Shown here piece by piece: positions 35,950 through 40,180 of a stretch of 40,180 nucleotides of DNA. The DNA is taken from positions 1-40,180 of IMG/VR virus record IMGVR_UViG_3300044691_000363, one strand, 5' to 3'. The position numbers and the translations under genes were made by a program. Numbering within the stretch: position 1 is the first letter of the stretch; each line of letters begins with the position of its first letter. The notes beneath the pieces were generated by a model. That model was not told where the DNA came from. It did no database searches and worked only from the letters and a program-made list of their open reading frames with translations. Source of the stretch: a virus.

Positions 35950-36719
35950 TATCCGGCGCGGTAAGCGAGGGCGATGGCGCTCGCGACAGGTGCTGGCCAC
36001 ATACGCCGGAACATCAACAGGTCTTCGGTCGCTCGTGTGCCGTCTGCGATCAGCCTCGACGTGGCCGTATGCTCATCGTGGCGGCGACCGACCAGCGGGA
36101 AGACTATGCGGGCGAAGCGGTGCCCTATGTCGAGTAGGCGGAGCCAGGCATCCCAGTCCAGATTGCTGGCGAAGTCGCTGGAAAACGTGAAGTCACCCAG
36201 CTTGTCGAGGTCGTAGGTCACCGAGGGGCATGGAAGCGGGTTGCCGAGCGCCAGGAACGCCCACATCCGCCATGCGCTTGGGGCGCTCGACCGTCCAAGG
36301 GTGACGGCCTCCAGAAAGTGCTTGGCGCGGCTGATCTTGGAGCCTCTGACGGGGCGTCGGTAGGCGTCGATCTCCTCATAGCTGGTGAAGCACAGCGCGG
36401 CATCGTGTTGCTCAAGCGCCCCCAGGGAACAGCCCGCGAAGTCCGGATGATAGGTGTCGTCCTGATGGGCCAGCGTCACGAACCGCGCGCCGCTCACGCG
36501 CAGGCCGAAGTTCCAATCCGCCGCGATCCCCTCGCGTCGCGGATTGACGATCAACTCCGCGCCGAAGGCCTCTGCCGCGCCCCGGATCGATCGGCTAGGC
36601 GTGGAGGTCGCCACCACCACCCGGGCAGGATGTGTTTGCAGCGACAGGCTCTCCAAGCATTGCGCCAGATATGGCGAATGTCCGTAGGCGAGGACGACGA
36701 AGGCGTGTTCTGCGCTCAC
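35946..36719 (-). CDS. GT-A family glycosyltransferase
   Basis: A 257-residue family-2-like glycosyltransferase. The N-terminal fold reads A-F-V-V-L-A-Y-G-H-S-P-Y-L-A-Q-C-L, then S-L-S-L-Q-T-H, then N-F-G-L-R-V-S-G-A-R-F-V-T-L-A-H-Q-D-D (the D-D near 87-88 stands for DXD). A L-D-W-D-A-W-L-R-L-L motif near 185-195 is the likely acceptor-side Asp. It could glycosylate the virion, the host surface (receptor masking) or DNA; adjacency to the fibre gene favours the first two. GTG start at 36719. Confidence 0.75.
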   Translation of the reverse strand: MSAEHAFVVLAYGHSPYLAQCLESLSLQTHPARVVVATSTPSRSIRGAAEAFGAELIVNPRREGIAADWNFGLRVSGARFVTLAHQDDTYHPDFAGCSLGALEQHDAALCFTSYEEIDAYRRPVRGSKISRAKHFLEAVTLGRSSAPSAWRMWAFLALGNPLPCPSVTYDLDKLGDFTFSSDFASNLDWDAWLRLLDIGHRFARIVFPLVGRRHDEHTATSRLIADGTRATEDLLMFRRMWPAPVASAIALAYRAGY

Positions 36720-36764
36720 ACGCCCACCTTAGGCCAGTACGGCAAGGCTTCAACAGTCTTCGCT

Positions 36765-38351
36765 TTACGAGGGAGCGGTCGTCCCGAAGTTGGTTATCCA
36801 CGCCTCTCCAACCGTAAACGGCACACCCCCGTATCCGATAGCATTCACGGACGAAAGAAAGGTCGCAATCGTTCTTGTCGTTAGTTGAACCCAAAGTGAC
36901 CCATCAATCGAGTAGTATAGCGTTAGTGTTGTCCCGTCGCTATGTATACGCAGCCATTGTGGCGTTTGATTTGTGCCAAATGTTTTGCTTGTTAGGCTGC
37001 TTGAAAACGTGGTGGCGTTTGTCCACTCTTGGACACTAAGTCCAACGGTTCCTAGACTGCGCGAAAACAACAGCAGCTTTCCCGTTGATGAATTGCTAAC
37101 TACCAAGCCGAATTGATCGTTAGCGTTCGTAGTGCTGCTCGCTATGAAGTTGAAATTTATGTAAACATCCCACGGAGTAGACCCTGGAGCGGATTCATAA
37201 TAGTGCTGTACTGTATTTGAAGCTGATGCAGTCCAACCATCCTGAATGGAGATCGCGCCCTGAGTAAGCGTCATGTTGGACACGTGAACGGCGGTCATGC
37301 CGCTGGCGGCGTCCAAGGAGCCGTAGGCTTGGTACTTATGCGGGACGGTTCCGGTCCCTCCCGCCGCTTTAAGGTCGATGGCCCCCGCCGTGTTGGTGAT
37401 CACTACGGAGCCATCACTTGACGCCAACGTCGCCAACACTGGATCGGCCCCCGTCGAGCCGATGGGGATTTGTCCGTTGGTCGCCGCGCCCAACACCTTG
37501 ATATCGTCGGAGCCGTTGCCGATGACCAGTTGATGGGCAGCGAGCGCACCGGCCGTGTGGGTGACGGTGCCGGCTGCGGTGATCGCCACATTGGAAGCCG
37601 CGGTGATCTGGCCCTTGGCGTTGACCGTGAACTGGACGACGTGGGTCGCGTCGCCGAACGTGCCGACGTTGCTGTTGACCGTCGCCAGCGTCCCGGCCGC
37701 CGTGACGTTGCCGGAGCCGTCGAAGCTCGGCGAGATGTAGGCGAGGTCCCCGGTGATCGAGAGCGTGCGGCCCGTCGTCCACTTGGCGGCCTGGCTTGTC
37801 GTCGTGACGCAGGAGCCTGCGCTCCTCGTCGTGTCGCCGGTGAGCGCCGGCAACCGTCCGCAGGCGACCGTGCCGGTCAGGTTCGCCGCATCGGTCCCAG
37901 AGAAGAAATAGGTGGGCGAGACGCCGTTCAGCTTGGTGACGTTGAGCGCGCCCGTTGAGGTGCTGAGCGTGCCGTCGCCGTTGACGGTGGGCACGCCCCC
38001 GAACGTCCCAGAGTTGTTGTACTGAAGCTGGCCACTGGAGCCGCCGGGGGACGCCGACGAGGCCTGGAAGGTCGGGTCCGATCCCGCGCCATTGTCCGTC
38101 AGCACCTGGCCGGCGCTGCTGGGGCAGGCGATGTGGAACGCCGAGGTAGTCTCGCCGATCAGCACGCAATGGGCGGTGAAGGTGGCCGCGCCCGTACCGC
38201 CGTGAAGCACGCCGACGGTGTCGCCCGTCGCCATGACAGTGGGGATGCCGCTGCCGCTGGTGGCCTTCTTGAGCGGCACCTGGTCGGCCGCCCATGCTGG
38301 CGTCGCCAGGCAGCAGACGGCGAGCAGCGCCGCGAGGAGATTTCTGAACAT
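36765..38351 (-). CDS. Tail fibre/receptor-binding protein with signal-like N-terminus
   Basis: A 528-residue protein. The N-terminus M-F-R-N-L-L-A-A-L-L-A-V-C-C-L-A-T-P-A-W-A-A-D looks like a Sec signal peptide. A shaft follows with G-G-T-G-A-A-T-F-T, G-Q-V-L-T-D-N-G-A-G-S-D-P-T-F, and N-G-D-G-T-L-S-T units typical of phage tail fibres. The C-terminal 160 residues resemble a concanavalin/LamG-like lectin domain. Its DNA is markedly AT-richer (28 of 60 G+C in 36901-36960, 27 of 60 in 36961-37020). The start at 38351 overlaps the upstream stop (TGATG). Confidence 0.8.
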   Translation of the reverse strand: MFRNLLAALLAVCCLATPAWAADQVPLKKATSGSGIPTVMATGDTVGVLHGGTGAATFTAHCVLIGETTSAFHIACPSSAGQVLTDNGAGSDPTFQASSASPGGSSGQLQYNNSGTFGGVPTVNGDGTLSTSTGALNVTKLNGVSPTYFFSGTDAANLTGTVACGRLPALTGDTTRSAGSCVTTTSQAAKWTTGRTLSITGDLAYISPSFDGSGNVTAAGTLATVNSNVGTFGDATHVVQFTVNAKGQITAASNVAITAAGTVTHTAGALAAHQLVIGNGSDDIKVLGAATNGQIPIGSTGADPVLATLASSDGSVVITNTAGAIDLKAAGGTGTVPHKYQAYGSLDAASGMTAVHVSNMTLTQGAISIQDGWTASASNTVQHYYESAPGSTPWDVYINFNFIASSTTNANDQFGLVVSNSSTGKLLLFSRSLGTVGLSVQEWTNATTFSSSLTSKTFGTNQTPQWLRIHSDGTTLTLYYSIDGSLWVQLTTRTIATFLSSVNAIGYGGVPFTVGEAWITNFGTTAPS

Positions 38352-40180
38352 CAGGCCACCAAGAGGATTTCTGGATCGAATAGGAGCGTGGTTGCCGAGA
38401 GCGCGATACCCACGCGCTGCACGAGATTGCCGGAGGCGGACGGCTGTGTTGCCGTGATCCCTCCGCCGGTCGTGTCGAGGTAGTAGGGTGCGCCTGGGGT
38501 CAGACTGGACAGCCCCGTGACGATCTGGCCGGCGAAATAGATCGTCGCGCTGTTTGTGCTCACGTAGCTGGCCAGCACGAAGCAGTTCGCCGGCTTGGTG
38601 TCGTCGGTCGCATTGGCGTTGCGCAACTTCGCGCCGGAGGACGAGTAGAGGTTGCAAACCGCGCCGGCCGCGATGGTTTCCGTCGCCGTCGCAGTTCCGG
38701 TTCCGCCGCCGAAGGTGATCGCCGAGGTCGTTGCGTTCTGACCCGCCGTCGGGCTGCTTGATCCAACCGAGTTAACGGCCGCCAGGAAGAGCGTGTAGCC
38801 CGTCGATGGCGGCAGGCTGCTCTCCGTGAAGCCCAAGGCCGAAACGGTCGTCAGAAGCGTTGCTGAACCAAACGAGGCCCCGGTTCCTGCAGCCTGCCAG
38901 ACCTGATAGCCGGTGACGTTGTCCGTGGTCGGGTTGGCGGTCCAAGCCCCGGAGACCTGGGCATTGCCGCCGGTCGCCGTGAAGCCGGTCGGCGCGGTCG
39001 GAACGCCCGCCGTCCCGCCGCCGAAGCCAGCCCCAGTGGGCGTGTAGGTGTAGACCGCGCAGGTGGAGATATCCTGCAGGCCTTGGCCCCAGATGTTGAA
39101 GCTCTGGAACTTCAGCGAGAGCGGAACGCCGATGTATGCATCGGGCAGTTGGGCGGCGAAGGTCGCGTTGTCGAGCCGAGCGAATAGGGCGCCGGTCAGA
39201 TGCGCTCCGGCCGTCGTTCCAAGCAGCCCGCGATAGAGATTGGTCAGATCGTAGGCGTTCGCGCCCGTCAGGGTGGCCGTATCCGGGCCGATCAGCTCGA
39301 TCCCGCCGCCCGCATCCTGGACAACGCACAAGGTGGCTCCCGCCGCCGCCGTGGCTCCGGAGGACGCGCTTTCCAGCGCACCGTTGCTTTCCACGAGGCT
39401 GACCGCGAGGGTGTGGGCGGCGTCAGGCGGTGAACCACCATAGGTCGCAAGGCCCGCGGTCAGCACGCCCATGCGGGACGGCTGGTTGATCACGCCGAAG
39501 GGCGCGTAGGTGGTCCCATCGGTGGAGACGAAGACGTTGCAGCCGCCCCAGTTGGGATCATAGGCCCCCGCGGGTCCCGCGCAGACCGCCGCCATCAGCA
39601 CCGGAACCGGAGATCCGGTGAGGAAGGTCGCAGCCTCCGAGTTGGGCTCGAAGATCAGTGGCGTATTGATCGCCGACGCCGCCACCTGGGAGTTGATCAC
39701 GCCGGGGCTCGGCGGATTGGTGGTCGCCGTCGTGGGCGCGCCGACCGTGCCGGGGAACTCCTCGAAGATGATGGTCAGGATGTCGCTTTCGTCTTCCTCG
39801 ATCGACTGGATCCGCACCGGCAAGTGATCGATCCCGGCCTTCAGGTCGGTGATGAACCCGCAGCGCATCGGCAGATGGACCGCATACTCCGGCCCGAACT
39901 TGGCGGTGAAGGTGTCGCGGATGTTGACCATCCGCTGGCCGATCAGCGAAACGACCTGCGTGGCCATGTCCGTTTCGCAGATCTCGTGGGCTGAGATCGT
40001 GGAGGCTTGCCGCCGGCCAAGCAGCTGCGACGACGACTGATCGATCCAGTCGATCGGCACCCGGTTATAGTCGTAGTCGCGGATCGAGCACTCGATGGCG
40101 ATGGCGTTGCGCGCATCGATCCAGTCGGAGATCGAGCGCACCAGGGGGTCGTTGTCGCCTTCCTGCAGGTAGTCGTTCTC
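38351..40180 (-). CDS. Tail-tip host-specificity protein, 3' part
   Basis: The last 609 codons of a larger gene that runs off the right edge. The start of this part (ISAHEICETDMATQVVSLIG, then F-G-P-E-Y-A-V-H-L-P-M-R-C-G-F-I-T-D) resembles the C-terminal region of GTA/phage tail proteins related to lambda J. N-Y-R-G-L-L-G-T-T-A appears later as L-T-N-L-Y-R-G. A fibronectin type III domain (about 385-480: P-T-A-P-T-G-F-T-A-T-G, G-Y-Q-V-W-Q) follows. The C-terminus carries a further beta-rich domain. It would form the central tail tip and begin receptor contact. Confidence 0.78.
   Translation of the reverse strand, partial: ENDYLQEGDNDPLVRSISDWIDARNAIAIECSIRDYDYNRVPIDWIDQSSSQLLGRRQASTISAHEICETDMATQVVSLIGQRMVNIRDTFTAKFGPEYAVHLPMRCGFITDLKAGIDHLPVRIQSIEEDESDILTIIFEEFPGTVGAPTTATTNPPSPGVINSQVAASAINTPLIFEPNSEAATFLTGSPVPVLMAAVCAGPAGAYDPNWGGCNVFVSTDGTTYAPFGVINQPSRMGVLTAGLATYGGSPPDAAHTLAVSLVESNGALESASSGATAAAGATLCVVQDAGGGIELIGPDTATLTGANAYDLTNLYRGLLGTTAGAHLTGALFARLDNATFAAQLPDAYIGVPLSLKFQSFNIWGQGLQDISTCAVYTYTPTGAGFGGGTAGVPTAPTGFTATGGNAQVSGAWTANPTTDNVTGYQVWQAAGTGASFGSATLLTTVSALGFTESSLPPSTGYTLFLAAVNSVGSSSPTAGQNATTSAITFGGGTGTATATETIAAGAVCNLYSSSGAKLRNANATDDTKPANCFVLASYVSTNSATIYFAGQIVTGLSSLTPGAPYYLDTTGGGITATQPSASGNLVQRVGIALSATTLLFDPEILLVA

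Noticed and set aside
37414-38295. 293-codon minus-strand frame inside the fibre gene
   Set aside because: Arg/His-rich shadow of the tail fibre frame, which has clear fibre repeats.

Overview
The window reads as the genome of a temperate, probably tailed, phage of an alphaproteobacterium, most likely in the Caulobacterales. It is GC-rich and packed with short genes, many joined by ATGA, GTGA, TGATG or TAGATG stop/start overlaps. It holds a tyrosine integrase, a CI/Cro-like switch, replication and recombination genes, a GH19 endolysin and tail-tip/fibre genes. The host guess rests on one leftward operon that carries relatives of GcrA and GapR, which are alphaproteobacterial and best known from Caulobacter. 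I see no rRNA, tRNA, CRISPR or housekeeping genes.

Layout. (1) 85-851, minus: an HNH nuclease and an unknown gene, which I take as the head of a leftward late operon running out of the left edge. (2) 904-1911, plus: a BrnA-like protein and three small unknowns. (3) 11051 down to 1908, minus: a long early operon with a lambda-type HTH protein, GapR-like protein, RusA resolvase, several HTH regulators including GcrA-like and DnaA-domain-IV-like proteins, an MT-A70 C-terminal half, a DUF1376 replication protein, a C5-cytosine methyltransferase, a PAPS-reductase-like protein and a NusG-like protein. (4) 13053-11404, minus: membrane micro-proteins and an HNH nuclease. (5) 13437-14661: the switch, with a Cro-like gene leftward, a repressor and membrane protein rightward, and three matching operators. 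(6) 14690-23559, plus: small genes, a RAD52-like annealing protein, DUF1367, a Rieske-type protein, HNH and integrase, followed by a repeat-rich attP candidate. (7) 23696-28623, plus: about 18 small genes, with a triple CGATATCG element at 25766-25866. (8) 40180-28706, minus: tail tip, fibre, glycosyltransferase and lysis cassette, with three accessory insertions (HNH, IS1595-type transposase, small plus-strand genes), ending at a strong leftward terminator.

Terminase, portal and capsid genes are absent. The late genes at both edges point leftward, so a circular genome would join them through the unseen remainder. The integrase and candidate attP are internal, so the molecule is in virion or circular order rather than integrated order.

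How it would work: the repressor holds operators near 13978 and 14612-14661. When it is lost, the leftward operon (replication start, DNA modification, regulators that look aimed at host cell-cycle and replication control) and the rightward operon (annealing recombination, integration) are expressed. The late leftward operon then makes tails and lyses the cell. Functions are assigned by motif recognition only; no search was run.
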